A stretch of DNA of 64,000 nucleotides from contig NZ_BMHI01000005.1 of assembly GCF_014640635.1 (NCBI RefSeq), positions 248,001 to 312,000 on the forward strand. Reading direction: 5' to 3'. The notes beneath the pieces were generated by a model. It saw only the letters and a list, made by a program, of their open reading frames with translations. It ran no database searches and was not told where the DNA came from. The DNA comes from Flexivirga endophytica. Its GTDB lineage: Bacteria; Actinomycetota; Actinomycetes; Actinomycetales; Dermatophilaceae. This document shows positions 43,535 through 52,941 of this stretch, piece by piece. A program made the translations under genes and the position numbers. The first letter of the stretch is position 1. Each line of letters starts with the position of its first letter.

Positions 43535-43729
43535 GTGGCTGTCCCGAAGCGGAAGATGTCGCGCTCGAACACCCGGTCCCGCCGCGCGCAGTGGAAGGCG
43601 ACCCCGGTTGCGCTGACCACCTGCCCGCAGTGCAACGCACCCAAGCAGTCGCACCTCGCGTGCCCGGCTTGCGGCGCGTACAAGGACCGCCACTACAGCG
43701 CGGCGGAGCGCACCGAGCACCAGGCCTGA
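43535..43729 (+). CDS. rpmF: 50S ribosomal protein L32
   Basis: A 64-residue ribosomal protein, [20 protein letters not shown], with a zinc ribbon ([21 protein letters not shown]). The GTG at 43535 follows AAGAGGA; the stop of the DUF177 gene ends one base before it. The longer upstream frame is a shadow of DUF177. Confidence 0.97.
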   Translation: MAVPKRKMSRSNTRSRRAQWKATPVALTTCPQCNAPKQSHLACPACGAYKDRHYSAAERTEHQA

Positions 43730-43746
43730 CGAGCCTCTTCGACGAC

Positions 43747-44550
43747 GTGAGCCAGAGCAAGCGGCAGCGTCCCGAACTCGCGCAGCGGCCCGTCGCCGAC
43801 CTCGCCCGGATCCTGCAGGACCGGTCAGGTGAGGTTGTCGACGAGTCGCTGCTTTCGCGCGCACTGACACATCGGTCGTTCGCGTATGAGAACGGCGGCA
43901 TCCCGCACAACGAGCGCCAGGAGTTCCTCGGCGACGCCGTGTTGGGCGTAATCGTCACCGATCACCTTTATCGCGAGCACCCCGACCTGCCCGAGGGACA
44001 GTTGGCGAAATTCCGCGCGGCCGTGGTCAATTCGCTCGCGCTCGCCAAGGTCGCTCGGCAGTTGGACCTCGGTGCGTTCCTCAAGCTCGGTCGTGGCGAG
44101 GCGACGACCGGGGGCCGGGACAAGGACTCGATCCTGGCCGACACGATGGAAGCCGTCATCGGCACGGTCTACCTGTCCAGCGGTATCCCCGGTGCGACGG
44201 CGCTGATCCACAGCCTGATGGACACCCTCATCGAGCAGTCCGCGACGCTCGGCGCCGGGCTGGACTGGAAGACATCGCTCCAGGAGATCTCCTCGAGCCT
44301 GGGGCTGGGCGTCCCGGCCTACCGCGTCGAGGAGGAGGGTCCCGATCATGACAAGACCTTCACCGCCACCGTGCTGATCTCCCAGGAGAACCTCGGCCAC
44401 GGTGTTGGTCGCAACAAGAAGTCGGCCGAGCAGCAGGCGGCTGAAGCTGCCTGGAAGACCCTCAACGCGCGGGCAGGCGCAGCCACGGACGACAGCACCG
44501 CGGGTCCGGACAGGGCCTCGAACAGCGCGTCGAGCGCCGGAAGTGCCTGA
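43747..44550 (+). CDS. rnc: ribonuclease III
   Basis: Cleaves double-stranded RNA in rRNA and mRNA processing. The 267-residue protein has the signature [15 protein letters not shown] with the catalytic Glu and Asp, [14 protein letters not shown] for the second metal site, and a C-terminal dsRNA-binding domain ([15 protein letters not shown] to [16 protein letters not shown]). A short Ala/Ser/Asp-rich tail follows. The GTG at 43747 starts close behind rpmF. Overlaps mutM by 8 bases. Confidence 0.96.
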   Translation: MSQSKRQRPELAQRPVADLARILQDRSGEVVDESLLSRALTHRSFAYENGGIPHNERQEFLGDAVLGVIVTDHLYREHPDLPEGQLAKFRAAVVNSLALAKVARQLDLGAFLKLGRGEATTGGRDKDSILADTMEAVIGTVYLSSGIPGATALIHSLMDTLIEQSATLGAGLDWKTSLQEISSSLGLGVPAYRVEEEGPDHDKTFTATVLISQENLGHGVGRNKKSAEQQAAEAAWKTLNARAGAATDDSTAGPDRASNSASSAGSA

Positions 44551-45436
44551 GCTCCCGGAGGTCGAGGTCGTCCGGCGCGGCGTCGCCATGCACGTGCTCG
44601 GCCGGTCGCTCGTCGAAGTACAACTCTCCGGACATCGAGTCGCACGGCGCCACGTCCCCGGACCGGTCGACCTGGCCGACCGGTTGCGTGGCCGCTCGGT
44701 GACCGGCGCCCGACGTCGTGGGAAGTACCTCTGGCTCGAGCTGGACGGTGCGGACGACCGCGGCCCGGCAGACGGCGCGGAAGCGCTCGTCATACATCTG
44801 GGGATGAGCGGGCAGCTGCTGGTCGAAGCGCCTGACGCTCCTCGCGAGAAGCACGCCCACGCGGTCTTCGACCTTTCGGACGGACGGCAACTGCGTTTCG
44901 TCGATCAGCGCACCTTCGGGGGTCTGCAGTTGGTCTCGTTGGTGCCCGATCCCTTCGGGCCGGGCAGCGTGCCGGACATGATCACGCACATCGCACCCGA
45001 TCCGCTCGAGGACACCTTCGACCAGCAGGCGGTCAGCCGCGCGATACGCCGACGCCACAGCCAGCTCAAGCGCGCCTTGCTCGACCAGTCGCTCGTGTCC
45101 GGCATCGGCAACATCTATGCCGACGAGGCGTTGTGGCGGGCGCGGTTGCACGGCGAGCGTGCGACCGACCGGTTGAGTGCCGCTGCGGCGCGCGAGGTGC
45201 TGGGTCACGCCGCCGAGGTCATGACCGAAGCGCTCGAACACGGCGGCACCAGCTTCGACAGCCTCTACGTCAACGTGAACGGCGCCGGCGGCTACTTCGA
45301 GCGGTCGCTGAATGCCTATGGGCGACAAGGCGAACCGTGTCGTCGCTGCGGCACATTGATGGTGCGGGAGTCCTTCATGAACCGCTCGTCGTTCAGCTGC
45401 CCCCGCTGTCAGCGACGGCCACGCGTCATCGGCTGA
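44543..45436 (+). CDS. mutM: formamidopyrimidine-DNA glycosylase
   Basis: Removes oxidised purines from DNA. After removal of the initiator, the 297-residue protein begins [12 protein letters not shown], in which Pro and Glu are the catalytic residues. KYLWLEL with beta-clamp Lys, [14 protein letters not shown] with the H2TH helix, and a C-terminal zinc finger (CRRCGTL to FSCPRCQR) are all intact. The GTG at 44543 overlaps the end of rnc by 8 bases. Confidence 0.96.
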   Translation: MPELPEVEVVRRGVAMHVLGRSLVEVQLSGHRVARRHVPGPVDLADRLRGRSVTGARRRGKYLWLELDGADDRGPADGAEALVIHLGMSGQLLVEAPDAPREKHAHAVFDLSDGRQLRFVDQRTFGGLQLVSLVPDPFGPGSVPDMITHIAPDPLEDTFDQQAVSRAIRRRHSQLKRALLDQSLVSGIGNIYADEALWRARLHGERATDRLSAAAAREVLGHAAEVMTEALEHGGTSFDSLYVNVNGAGGYFERSLNAYGRQGEPCRRCGTLMVRESFMNRSSFSCPRCQRRPRVIG

Positions 45437-45448
45437 GGCTGATCCGGT

Positions 45449-45454
45449 TAGGTT
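45449..45454 (+). promoter_or_regulatory. -10 box TAGGTT for the M3 peptidase gene
   Basis: TAGGTT ends 7 bases before the ATG at 45462, the leaderless spacing repeated at several genes here. Confidence 0.5.
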
Positions 45455-45461
45455 GCTGGGC

Positions 45462-47375
45462 ATGAGCGAATTGGAGCCGCAGACCCTGCCGACCGCGACG
45501 GAGGCCCTTGCGTGGGTGACCGCCACCTGTGACGGTGGCCTCGACCGTGCGAGGTCCTTGGTCGAGTCCTTCAAGGCGTCCCCGCCGACGGGCGCGCTCG
45601 CCGTGCTGCATGCCTGGAACGACATACACGTCGCGCTCGCGGATGCGGCCGGCGTCGCCGGTGTCTATTCCGAGACCGACCCCTCGCGGGACGTCCGTGA
45701 AGCGGCGGAGGAGGCGATGCAGCGGCTCGACGCGTTCTCGACCGGGCTCGGCATGGATCAGGACGTGTTCGCCATTCTCGACGGGGTCGAACCTGCCGGC
45801 CTCAGCGACGACGCACAGCGTTTCCTGGAGCGCGCGCTGCGCGACTTCCGTCGCAGTGGCGTCGACCAGGACGATGTGACCCGGGCGCGACTGACCGAGC
45901 TCGCCGAACTGGAGCTGAAGGCGAGCCAGGAGCACAGCAAGAACATCCGCGAGGGTGTGCGGTCGATCTCGGTGCCGCCGGAGGCGCTCGCCGGTATGCC
46001 GCAGGACTGGCTGGACGCGCACCCGGCCGGCGATGACGGGCAGGTGACCGTGACCACTGACTATCCGGACTCGATCCCGTTGATCACCTTCTGCAGCGAC
46101 GCGTCGACGCGTATGGCGATGACACTCGAACGCCTCAACGTGGCCTGGCCCGCCAACGACGCCGTGCTGCAGCGCTTGCTGGAGCTGCGTGCCGAGCACG
46201 CGAAACTGCTCGGTTACGACACGTGGGCCGATTTCGATGCCGAGGTGAAGATGATCGGAAACGCTTCCGCCATCGGCGAATTCATCGACAAGATCACTGC
46301 GGCTGCTGCCGAGAGCGCGCAGCGGGACAAGGCTGTGGTGCTCCGGCGCCTGCAGCAGGACGTGCCGGACGCCACCGACATCTCGTCCGCCGACCTCACC
46401 TACTACTCGGAGCTGGTGCGCAAGGAGCAGTATGCCGTCGACGCGCAGCTGGTGCGCACCTATTTCTCCTTCGAGAAGGTGCGGCAGGGACTGTTGGACG
46501 TGACCGGCCGGCTCTTCGGGATCTCGTTCGAACCGGTCGACGCGGTCACCTGGCACGAGGACGTGGCGTCATACGACGTCCTGCGCGACGGCGCGCGGAT
46601 CGGCCGCATCCACCTCGACCTGCACCCGCGCGACGGGAAGTACAAGCATGCGGCGCAGTTCGATCTGCGCGGTGGGCTGCGGGGGCGCCAGCTCCCGGAG
46701 GGCGTGCTGCTGTGCAACTTCGGCCGTGGACTGATGGAGCACGACGAGGTCGTGACGCTCTTCCACGAGTTCGGTCACCTCATCCACCACGTGCTCGGAG
46801 GCGATCAGGAGTTCATCACCTTCAGCGGCGTCGCGACCGAGTGGGACTTCGTCGAAGCGCCCAGCCAGATGTTGGAGGAATGGGCCTGGGACGCGGACGT
46901 TCTCGCGACCTTCGCGACCAACGAGGCAGGGGAGACGATCCCGGCCGGACTCGTCGCGAAGATGCGTCGGGCCGACGACTTCGGCAAGGGGTTCCAGGCA
47001 CGGACGCAGATGTTCTATGCGGCCCTCTCGTTGAACCTTCACCTGCGTCGGTATGACGACCTGACCGCGGTGGTGCAGGACCTGCAGGCGAAGTATTCGG
47101 TCTTCCCGTACGTGCCGGACACACACTTCCACTGTGCCTTCGGGCATTTGGACGGATACAGCTCCGGTTACTACACCTACATGTGGTCGCTGGTGATCGC
47201 GAAAGACATGTTCAGTGCCTTCGACTCCAGTGACCTCTACAACGCCGAGGTGGCGGGGCGTTATCGCGACAAGGTCCTGGTGCCGGGCGGCAGCAGTGAT
47301 GCCGCCGACCTCGTCGCGGACTTCCTCGGCCGTCCGTACACCTTCGATGCCTACGCCGCCTGGCTGGCCGAGTGA
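45462..47375 (+). CDS. M3 family metallopeptidase (thimet oligopeptidase-like)
   Basis: A 637-residue cytoplasmic zinc peptidase that degrades short peptides. The zinc motif LFHEFGHLIHHVLGG (HExxH) lies near residue 430, and the third ligand Glu in DFVEAPSQMLEEWAW about 25 residues later. The C-terminal HCAFGHLDGYSSGYYTYMWS carries substrate-binding Tyr residues of the family. The ATG at 45462 lies 7 bases behind a TAGGTT box. Its stop overlaps the GTG of the next gene. Confidence 0.93.
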   Translation: MSELEPQTLPTATEALAWVTATCDGGLDRARSLVESFKASPPTGALAVLHAWNDIHVALADAAGVAGVYSETDPSRDVREAAEEAMQRLDAFSTGLGMDQDVFAILDGVEPAGLSDDAQRFLERALRDFRRSGVDQDDVTRARLTELAELELKASQEHSKNIREGVRSISVPPEALAGMPQDWLDAHPAGDDGQVTVTTDYPDSIPLITFCSDASTRMAMTLERLNVAWPANDAVLQRLLELRAEHAKLLGYDTWADFDAEVKMIGNASAIGEFIDKITAAAAESAQRDKAVVLRRLQQDVPDATDISSADLTYYSELVRKEQYAVDAQLVRTYFSFEKVRQGLLDVTGRLFGISFEPVDAVTWHEDVASYDVLRDGARIGRIHLDLHPRDGKYKHAAQFDLRGGLRGRQLPEGVLLCNFGRGLMEHDEVVTLFHEFGHLIHHVLGGDQEFITFSGVATEWDFVEAPSQMLEEWAWDADVLATFATNEAGETIPAGLVAKMRRADDFGKGFQARTQMFYAALSLNLHLRRYDDLTAVVQDLQAKYSVFPYVPDTHFHCAFGHLDGYSSGYYTYMWSLVIAKDMFSAFDSSDLYNAEVAGRYRDKVLVPGGSSDAADLVADFLGRPYTFDAYAAWLAE

Positions 47376-48841
47376 GCGTCGCGTCGACGCATCCGCGCGC
47401 GATCATCGTCGGGATCGGCACCGAATGCTCCTCGTTCGCGCCGCACCGGACATCGTTGTCGGACTTCGGGATTCGGGTGGGCTCGCGGGTCCTCGAGCGC
47501 TTTCCGGCGGTGCAGTCGGGAGAACTCGACGCTGTCGACTTCGTCGCCGGGCCGGTCGCCCGAGCACTGCCAGGCGGTCCGGTCCTCCGTGCGGCGTATG
47601 ACACGCTGCTCGAAGAGGTGCTGGACGCTGTCCGGGCCGGAGCGCCGTGGGACGGAGTGCTGCTCGACATCCACGGCGCGATGCTGGTCGACGGCATGGA
47701 CGACGCCGAGGCCGATCTTGCGCGACGGGTGCGGGAGGCAGCGGGTGGCCAACCCGTGGTGCTCGCAGCGGCGATGGATCTGCACGGCAATGTGTCCCGT
47801 GACTTCGCCGGCCTGGTGGATCTGCCGACGTGCTACCGCACGGCTCCGCACGTGGACGAGCCGGAGACCCGGGATCGGGCAGCGCGGTTGCTCGCGCGTG
47901 CGCTCGTCTCGGGAGTGCGGCCCGCACGTGCATGGTGTCGGATCCCGGTCGCGCTGCCGGGGGAGAAGACCTCGACGCGTGTCGAGCCGGCGGCATCGCT
48001 CTATGCGTCACTGGCCGATCCACCGGACGGTGTCTGGGAGGCCGCGCTGTGGGTCGGTTATGCGTGGGCCGACGAGCCGCGCACGGCCGCTGCGGCGATA
48101 GTGGTGGGGGAGGATCTTGGCGCCATACAGCGTGAATGTGCGCGGATCGCAAAGGGATTCGTCGCCGTGCGTGCTGACTTCGACTTCTGTGGCCCGGCGG
48201 GCAGCCTGGCATGGGCGCTCGACGCAGCGGACGCTGCGTCGACCACTCCGTTCGTCATCAGTGACACGGGCGACAACCCGACGGCGGGCGGCTCCGGTGA
48301 TGTTCCGACCACCCTGGCGGCGCTGCTCGCCGATCCACGGGTGGTCAGTGGTGCGGGTGACGTCGTGTGGAGTGCACTCGTCGACCCCGAGGGCGTGCTG
48401 AGGGCACAGGACGTGGGCATCGGCGGCGCCTTCGACGGGGACGTCGGTGGCTGGTTCGGGTGGCCCTCGCGCGTGAGGCTGCGTGGTGTGGTGCACCGGT
48501 TGGTCAGCGATGCCGCCGGCGACGTCGCGGTCATCCGGACCGGGCAGCTACAGGTCGTGCTGACCAGTCGTCGAACGCCCTTCCACTCTCGACAGGACTA
48601 CGCCCGCATAGCCATCGACCTCGGGCGAACACGCCTGGTGGTCAACAAGATCGGCTATCTCGAGCCCGACCTGCATCGGGTCAGCGACGGCTGGGTCCTG
48701 GCGCTGACGGACGGTCCCGTCGACCAACGCATCGATCACCTCGACGTCCGGCGGGTACGCCATCCGCTGCACCCGTTCGACGACATCGGCGATCCCTGGA
48801 CGGCACAGGTGGAGCTGTGCGGGCCGGGCGCCATACGCTGA
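47372..48841 (+). CDS. M81 family metallopeptidase (MlrC-like)
   Basis: A 489-residue protein of the family of MlrC, which acts on linear microcystin fragments; most members have unknown natural substrates. N-terminal IIVGIGTECSSFAP, the metal-site pattern LLDIHGAMLVDGMDDAEADL, AAMDLHGNVS, and TCYRTAPHVDEPETRDRAARLL match, as does SDTGDNPTAGGSGDVPTTL in the second domain. GTGA overlap with the M3 peptidase gene indicates coupled translation and a joint role in peptide breakdown. Converges on cutC. Confidence 0.85.
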   Translation: MSVASTHPRAIIVGIGTECSSFAPHRTSLSDFGIRVGSRVLERFPAVQSGELDAVDFVAGPVARALPGGPVLRAAYDTLLEEVLDAVRAGAPWDGVLLDIHGAMLVDGMDDAEADLARRVREAAGGQPVVLAAAMDLHGNVSRDFAGLVDLPTCYRTAPHVDEPETRDRAARLLARALVSGVRPARAWCRIPVALPGEKTSTRVEPAASLYASLADPPDGVWEAALWVGYAWADEPRTAAAAIVVGEDLGAIQRECARIAKGFVAVRADFDFCGPAGSLAWALDAADAASTTPFVISDTGDNPTAGGSGDVPTTLAALLADPRVVSGAGDVVWSALVDPEGVLRAQDVGIGGAFDGDVGGWFGWPSRVRLRGVVHRLVSDAAGDVAVIRTGQLQVVLTSRRTPFHSRQDYARIAIDLGRTRLVVNKIGYLEPDLHRVSDGWVLALTDGPVDQRIDHLDVRRVRHPLHPFDDIGDPWTAQVELCGPGAIR

Positions 48842-48856
48842 GATCCGCACGAAGGA

Positions 48857-49534
48857 TCAGTGGCCGTGTACCAGGTCCGCGGCGGCTCGCACGAGCGCGG
48901 CCGACACCGGACCGTCCCAGCTCGCGCCCTCCCGCACTCCGCGGCCGAGATGAACTCCTCGTGCGCCCGCGGCGAGCAACGCCGGCAGGTTGTCCGCCGT
49001 CACACCACCGCCGATCACGAGTGCGGCTGCGAGCTCCGAGTCCCGCAGGGCAGCACGGAGGCGGTGGATCCCGGTGTCGACCCCGGCGGGGTCACCAGCG
49101 GTGAGGACATGGTCACAGCCCGGGAGGAACAGCGCGGCTGTGGCCGCAGCCGCAAGATCGGGCGCGTCGTCGAGTGCACGGTGAAAGGTCCAGTGCCGGC
49201 CCTTCATGGCAGCGGTCACCGGGTCGAGTGCCAGCGAAGGAACTCCTGCAACATCCACCGCGCCGCATACGAATTCGGTTGCCATTGGCAAGGATTCGAC
49301 GTCCGTGCGCAACAATTCGGCGGTCTGTGCAGACAGCTGATGGGACTCGGTGCGACGGATCATGACTCGTACAGGGGTCGCGGTCGCGGCAAGGACGGCG
49401 CGGACGACGTCGGGGGAAGGTGTCATCCCGCCCAGTTGCGGATCTGCCACGAGTTCGAGTCGGTCAGCACCGCCATCGGTCGCTGCACGCGCGTCGGTGA
49501 CATCGGTGACGATCACCTCGAGTGTCCGGTTCAT
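48857..49534 (-). CDS. cutC: CutC-like copper homeostasis family protein
   Basis: A 225-residue TIM-barrel protein of the CutC family; despite the name, a direct copper role is doubtful in many bacteria. LEVIVTDVTDARAATDGGADRLELVADPQLGGMTPS, VRVMIRR and LVIGGGVTADNLPALLAAGARGVHLG are the conserved strands. It is shorter than E. coli CutC by about 20 residues. ATG codons at 49534, 49540 and 49543 are all possible; none has a clear ribosome site. Confidence 0.82.
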   Translation of the reverse strand: MNRTLEVIVTDVTDARAATDGGADRLELVADPQLGGMTPSPDVVRAVLAATATPVRVMIRRTESHQLSAQTAELLRTDVESLPMATEFVCGAVDVAGVPSLALDPVTAAMKGRHWTFHRALDDAPDLAAAATAALFLPGCDHVLTAGDPAGVDTGIHRLRAALRDSELAAALVIGGGVTADNLPALLAAGARGVHLGRGVREGASWDGPVSAALVRAAADLVHGH

Positions 49535-49589
49535 GGTCATCATTCTGGTCGCCGTGGCTGAGCGGGCAAGCGGGTGGCACCCTTGGCCC

Positions 49590-51047
49590 ATGACAAAGAC
49601 GTCTTCAGTGGTTGAGCAGGTCAGGAAGCAGTTGTTCATCGGCGGCGAGTGGCGTGACGCCGAGGGTGCGGCGACGCTCGAGGTGGACAATCCGGCGACG
49701 AGTGGGGAACTGGCCCGGGTGGCCGATGCCTCCGTTGCCGACGGTGACGCGGCCTTGTCCGCCGCCGCGGCAGCGCAGTCGGAGTGGGCCCGTTCGGCGC
49801 CGCGGAAACGCAGCGAGATCCTGCGGGCGGCATACGAGTTGATCGTTGAGCGCACCGAGGTCTTCGCCGAGTTGATGACTTTGGAGATGGGCAAACCGCT
49901 CGCCGAGTCACGTGGTGAGGTGGCGTACGGGTCGGAGTTCTTCCGTTGGTTCGCTGAAGAAGCAGTGCGGGTGTCGGGCCGTTACTCGGTCGCACCGAAC
50001 GGTGCGACGCGGTTGATGACAATGAAGCAGCCGGTCGGCCCGACTTTGATGATCACTCCGTGGAACTTCCCGCTGGCTATGGGAACGCGCAAGATCGGAC
50101 CGGCTGTTGCAGCAGGTTGCACGATGGTCGTGAAGCCGGCGGCGGAGACTCCGTTGACGATGCTCTACCTGGCTCAGGTCATGGAGGAGGCCGGGTTGCC
50201 GGCGGGCGTTCTCAACGTGATCACTACCAGTAACAGCGGCGGTGTCATGGAGCCGCTGATCCGCGACCCACGGTCACGGAAGCTGACGTTCACCGGCTCG
50301 ACGCCCGTCGGGCGCACGCTGATCGAGCAGTCGGCGCAGCAGGTGCTGCGTGTGTCGATGGAGTTGGGTGGCAACGCACCGTTCATCGTGTTCGACGACG
50401 CCGATGTCGACGCGGCGGTCGACGGCGCCATGCTGGCCAAGATGCGCAACATCGGTGAGGCGTGCACGGCGGCCAACCGGTTCTTCGTCCACGCCGATGT
50501 TGCTGCCGAGTTCAGTGAGAAGTTCGCGGCACGGATGGCGGGCCTGACCATGGGTGACGGTATGACGGACGGCGTGGACGTCGGTCCGCTGATCAACGCC
50601 AAGGCCGTCGACAAGGTCGCTGCGCTGGTCGCCGACGCTACCGACCGTGGCGCGCGGGTGGTTACCGGTGGCGGGAAGGGTGAGGGTTCGGGCTTCTTCT
50701 TCACGCCCACTGTCATCACGGACCTTCCGGGCGATGCGGCGATGGCTCGGGAGGAGATCTTCGGTCCGGTGGCCGGCATACAGACCTTCACTGACGAGGC
50801 AGATGCGATCCGTCGGGCGAACGACACCGAGTTCGGTCTGGTCGGGTACTTCTTCACCCGTGACTACGCGCGGGTCATCCGGGTGAGTGAAGCGCTGGAG
50901 TACGGCATGGTCGGCGTCAACCAGGGTGTGGTGTCGAATCCTGCTGCACCGTTCGGCGGGGTGAAGGCGAGTGGTTTCGGTCGCGAAGGCGGCTTCGAAG
51001 GGATCGAGGAGTACCTCGAGACGAAGTACGTCGGTCTGGCGCTCTGA
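49590..51047 (+). CDS. gabD: succinate-semialdehyde dehydrogenase (NADP-type)
   Basis: Oxidises succinate semialdehyde to succinate; closely related aldehydes are possible. The 485-residue ALDH has ITPWNFPLAMGTRKIGPAVAAGC, the catalytic Glu in VSMELGGNAPFIVFDDAD, and the nucleophile Cys in NIGEACTAANRFFV. GVKASGFGREGGFEGIEEYLETKYVGLAL is typical of GabD C-termini. The ATG at 49590 gives a normal N-terminus; the upstream open frame overlaps divergent cutC and is not coding. Confidence 0.92.
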   Translation: MTKTSSVVEQVRKQLFIGGEWRDAEGAATLEVDNPATSGELARVADASVADGDAALSAAAAAQSEWARSAPRKRSEILRAAYELIVERTEVFAELMTLEMGKPLAESRGEVAYGSEFFRWFAEEAVRVSGRYSVAPNGATRLMTMKQPVGPTLMITPWNFPLAMGTRKIGPAVAAGCTMVVKPAAETPLTMLYLAQVMEEAGLPAGVLNVITTSNSGGVMEPLIRDPRSRKLTFTGSTPVGRTLIEQSAQQVLRVSMELGGNAPFIVFDDADVDAAVDGAMLAKMRNIGEACTAANRFFVHADVAAEFSEKFAARMAGLTMGDGMTDGVDVGPLINAKAVDKVAALVADATDRGARVVTGGGKGEGSGFFFTPTVITDLPGDAAMAREEIFGPVAGIQTFTDEADAIRRANDTEFGLVGYFFTRDYARVIRVSEALEYGMVGVNQGVVSNPAAPFGGVKASGFGREGGFEGIEEYLETKYVGLAL

Positions 51048-51146
51048 GGTCTGCGCCGCAGGGTCGGCAAGGCCCTGTGGACAACTTCTGCGGGTGAGTG
51101 TCGCCGGCTCCTACTCTCGTGCCAAGGACGAGGAAGGGAGCCGGCG

Positions 51147-51431
51147 ATGGGTCAGCTCACGGTCGATGCGCGGTCGCTGGATTCGGGCGCGGCCAGCTTG
51201 CGCGGAGCACATGGCGTCGGGTTGCTGATGCTCGCCCGTGCGATCGTCGACGATGTCTGTGGCGGTGTCGGGGCGTCGGGCGACTCAGACGTTCTCAGCT
51301 CTGCGCTGCCGCAGCTCGTCGGCGCGGTGACCGAGCGGACGACGTCGATCGCTGGTCGCCTCGAGACCGCAGCGGGCGCCTACCGGCGGACGGAGTGGCT
51401 CGTTCGGGTCGCCATGGCGGACCGGCGATGA
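51147..51431 (+). CDS. EspC/WXG100-like small protein
   Basis: A 94-residue, mostly helical protein resembling the EspC (DUF2580) family of type VII (ESX) substrates: MGQLTVDARSLDSGAASLRG at the start and SIAGRLETAAGAYRRTEWLVRV at the end. It contains a short Gly-rich turn in place of a strict WxG motif. AGGAAGGGA precedes the ATG, and a TACTCT box lies at 51113-51118. Its end overlaps the start of the next gene (ATGA), which is also WXG-like. The family call is tentative. Confidence 0.55.
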   Translation: MGQLTVDARSLDSGAASLRGAHGVGLLMLARAIVDDVCGGVGASGDSDVLSSALPQLVGAVTERTTSIAGRLETAAGAYRRTEWLVRVAMADRR

Positions 51432-52165
51432 AGGCACTGGACGGGGACCCTGGTCTCCTGCTGCGCGCCGACAGACGGTGCGCGGAGCTTGCACTCGACC
51501 TGGACAGACTGGAGACCGCGCTCGAACGAGCCTCCGGTCACGCCTCGGCGCAGTGGTCCGGCGCCGGTGCAATGGCATTCCGGGATGCGGTGGGCGGCCA
51601 CCGGCGCACCCTCGGCGAGGTCCACCGTGTGGTGACACAGATGGCCGCGTCGACGAGGACGTTTGCGCACGAGCTGGCCGACGCACAGTTGCGCGCAAGG
51701 CAGCTCTCCGAAGAGTCAGCAGAGCGTGCCGCGATCGAGTCGCGGATCACGCTGTTGCGTAAGCGGTTTCGCCAGCAGCTAGAACAGCTCGAGACCGACG
51801 TGACGCAGCTGTTGTTGCAAGCACCGGTCGATGACCCGCGCTGGACGGGTCCGGTGCTTCCGCCGGACAGTCACCCGCGGTGGACCGGCCCCGTGCTTCC
51901 CCCGGACAGTCATCCGCGTTGGACAGGTCCCGTGCGTCCGCCCGGTGGCTGGACGCCGGATCAGTCCTTGAACGGGCAGCGTTGGACCGGTCCCGTGCGT
52001 CCGCCGGGTGATCTGACGTGGCCACAACGATCCATCAAGCCGTTGCCGGTCGCCGCGGACCGTGGCCCGCGTGCCGCGGAACTGCCGTGGACGCCTCCGT
52101 GGCCGGACGGGTCCGGTGGCGGGTCACCACACACCCGGGTGCAACCGATCGGATGGTCCGCATGA
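51428..52165 (+). CDS. WXG-like protein with C-terminal RWTGPV repeats
   Basis: A 245-residue protein. The first 130 residues are a predicted helical hairpin with the turn AQWSGAGAMAFRDAV at about 41-55, the WxG-type turn of ESX substrates, followed by a long charged helix to QLLL. Residues 135-195 are proline-rich with four copies of RWTGPV(L/R)PP; the first three recur every 13 residues. The tail then reads WPQ, PWTPPWPDGSGGGSP, an unstructured region. No signal peptide or membrane helix. It overlaps both neighbours by 4 bases. Function unknown; the resemblance to ESX substrates is by pattern only. Confidence 0.6.
   Translation: MKALDGDPGLLLRADRRCAELALDLDRLETALERASGHASAQWSGAGAMAFRDAVGGHRRTLGEVHRVVTQMAASTRTFAHELADAQLRARQLSEESAERAAIESRITLLRKRFRQQLEQLETDVTQLLLQAPVDDPRWTGPVLPPDSHPRWTGPVLPPDSHPRWTGPVRPPGGWTPDQSLNGQRWTGPVRPPGDLTWPQRSIKPLPVAADRGPRAAELPWTPPWPDGSGGGSPHTRVQPIGWSA
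51839..52006 (+). repeat. degenerate repeats encoding RWTGPV units
   Basis: Three 39-bp units in tandem from 51839 encode RWTGPVLPPDSHP or close variants, and a fourth (51980-52006) follows after a 24-base interruption. DNA copies differ at third positions, so they are not a recent perfect expansion. Confidence 0.8.
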
Positions 52166-52941
52166 TCGAGCGCAGCAGGCGATCGAAGAACGGAACCAAG
52201 TTGTTGGTGCAGTTCACCGACGAGGAGCTGGCGCTGTTCGGCGCTGAGCACCCGGTGGTCGATGCGCCATACCTCAGTGGACTCGACGAGGCGCAACGCC
52301 AGCTGGCGGTGCAGGTCGCCTACCGGTCGCTGTGCTCGCACGGCGCGGTCGCGGTCAACGGTGGCACCGGCATGGAGTTGCCGGAATCGGTCGTGACGAT
52401 GCTGCAGGTTCGGTCATCCGCGAAGGTAGCGCTGTTGATCAGCAAGTCCACCGGCGACATCGGGGTGTTGCGTTATCACCACTTCGGCGCCGACGTGGTG
52501 GTGATCGAGGACGTCACCGACGACGGTGCGCATCAGTTCCGCCTGATCAGCCATGATGAGCTGCCGGACGAGATCGACGCCTTCTGCGCTGTGGACGGCG
52601 CAGCGGACGGGCATGGCGCGTCCCTCACCTTGACGGCGGACTCGTTCGCCTCGGGCCGGTTGGCACGCGATCTCTGGGGAGAGGGCGTAGCGCAGTTCGA
52701 TGCGACGGTATGGCGCGCGACCAGCGATGGCAGCGACGGTCAGCTCCTGCTCGGGTTCCTTCTCGGCACCTCTGGAAGCTGGTCCAGCCGCCGCGTTCTG
52801 GCGCCGCTGGAAGGCGGTGAGCAGCTCGTGCAGGTCGAGCCGGTGCAGGCGCGACAGGTCGGTGATCTCATCATCAAAGAGTTGCTCAGCGAGGAGGGGA
52901 CGGACCTGATCCCCGACGAATGGCATTTAATGAGAACGTGA
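52162..52941 (+). CDS. EspG-like ESX chaperone candidate
   Basis: A 259-residue alpha/beta protein starting MIERSRRSKNGTKLLVQFTDEELALFG. The layout AYRSLCSHGAVAV, ELPESVVTMLQVRSSAKVALLIS, YHHFGADVVVIEDV, FRLISHDELPDEIDAF resembles EspG chaperones of ESX systems (helix, leading into a repeated strand set and a closing helix). I cannot confirm this by alignment. The ATG at 52162 overlaps the stop of the WXG-like gene by 4 bases; its own stop overlaps dxr. No EccB, EccC, EccD or mycosin gene is in the window. Confidence 0.45.
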   Translation: MIERSRRSKNGTKLLVQFTDEELALFGAEHPVVDAPYLSGLDEAQRQLAVQVAYRSLCSHGAVAVNGGTGMELPESVVTMLQVRSSAKVALLISKSTGDIGVLRYHHFGADVVVIEDVTDDGAHQFRLISHDELPDEIDAFCAVDGAADGHGASLTLTADSFASGRLARDLWGEGVAQFDATVWRATSDGSDGQLLLGFLLGTSGSWSSRRVLAPLEGGEQLVQVEPVQARQVGDLIIKELLSEEGTDLIPDEWHLMRT

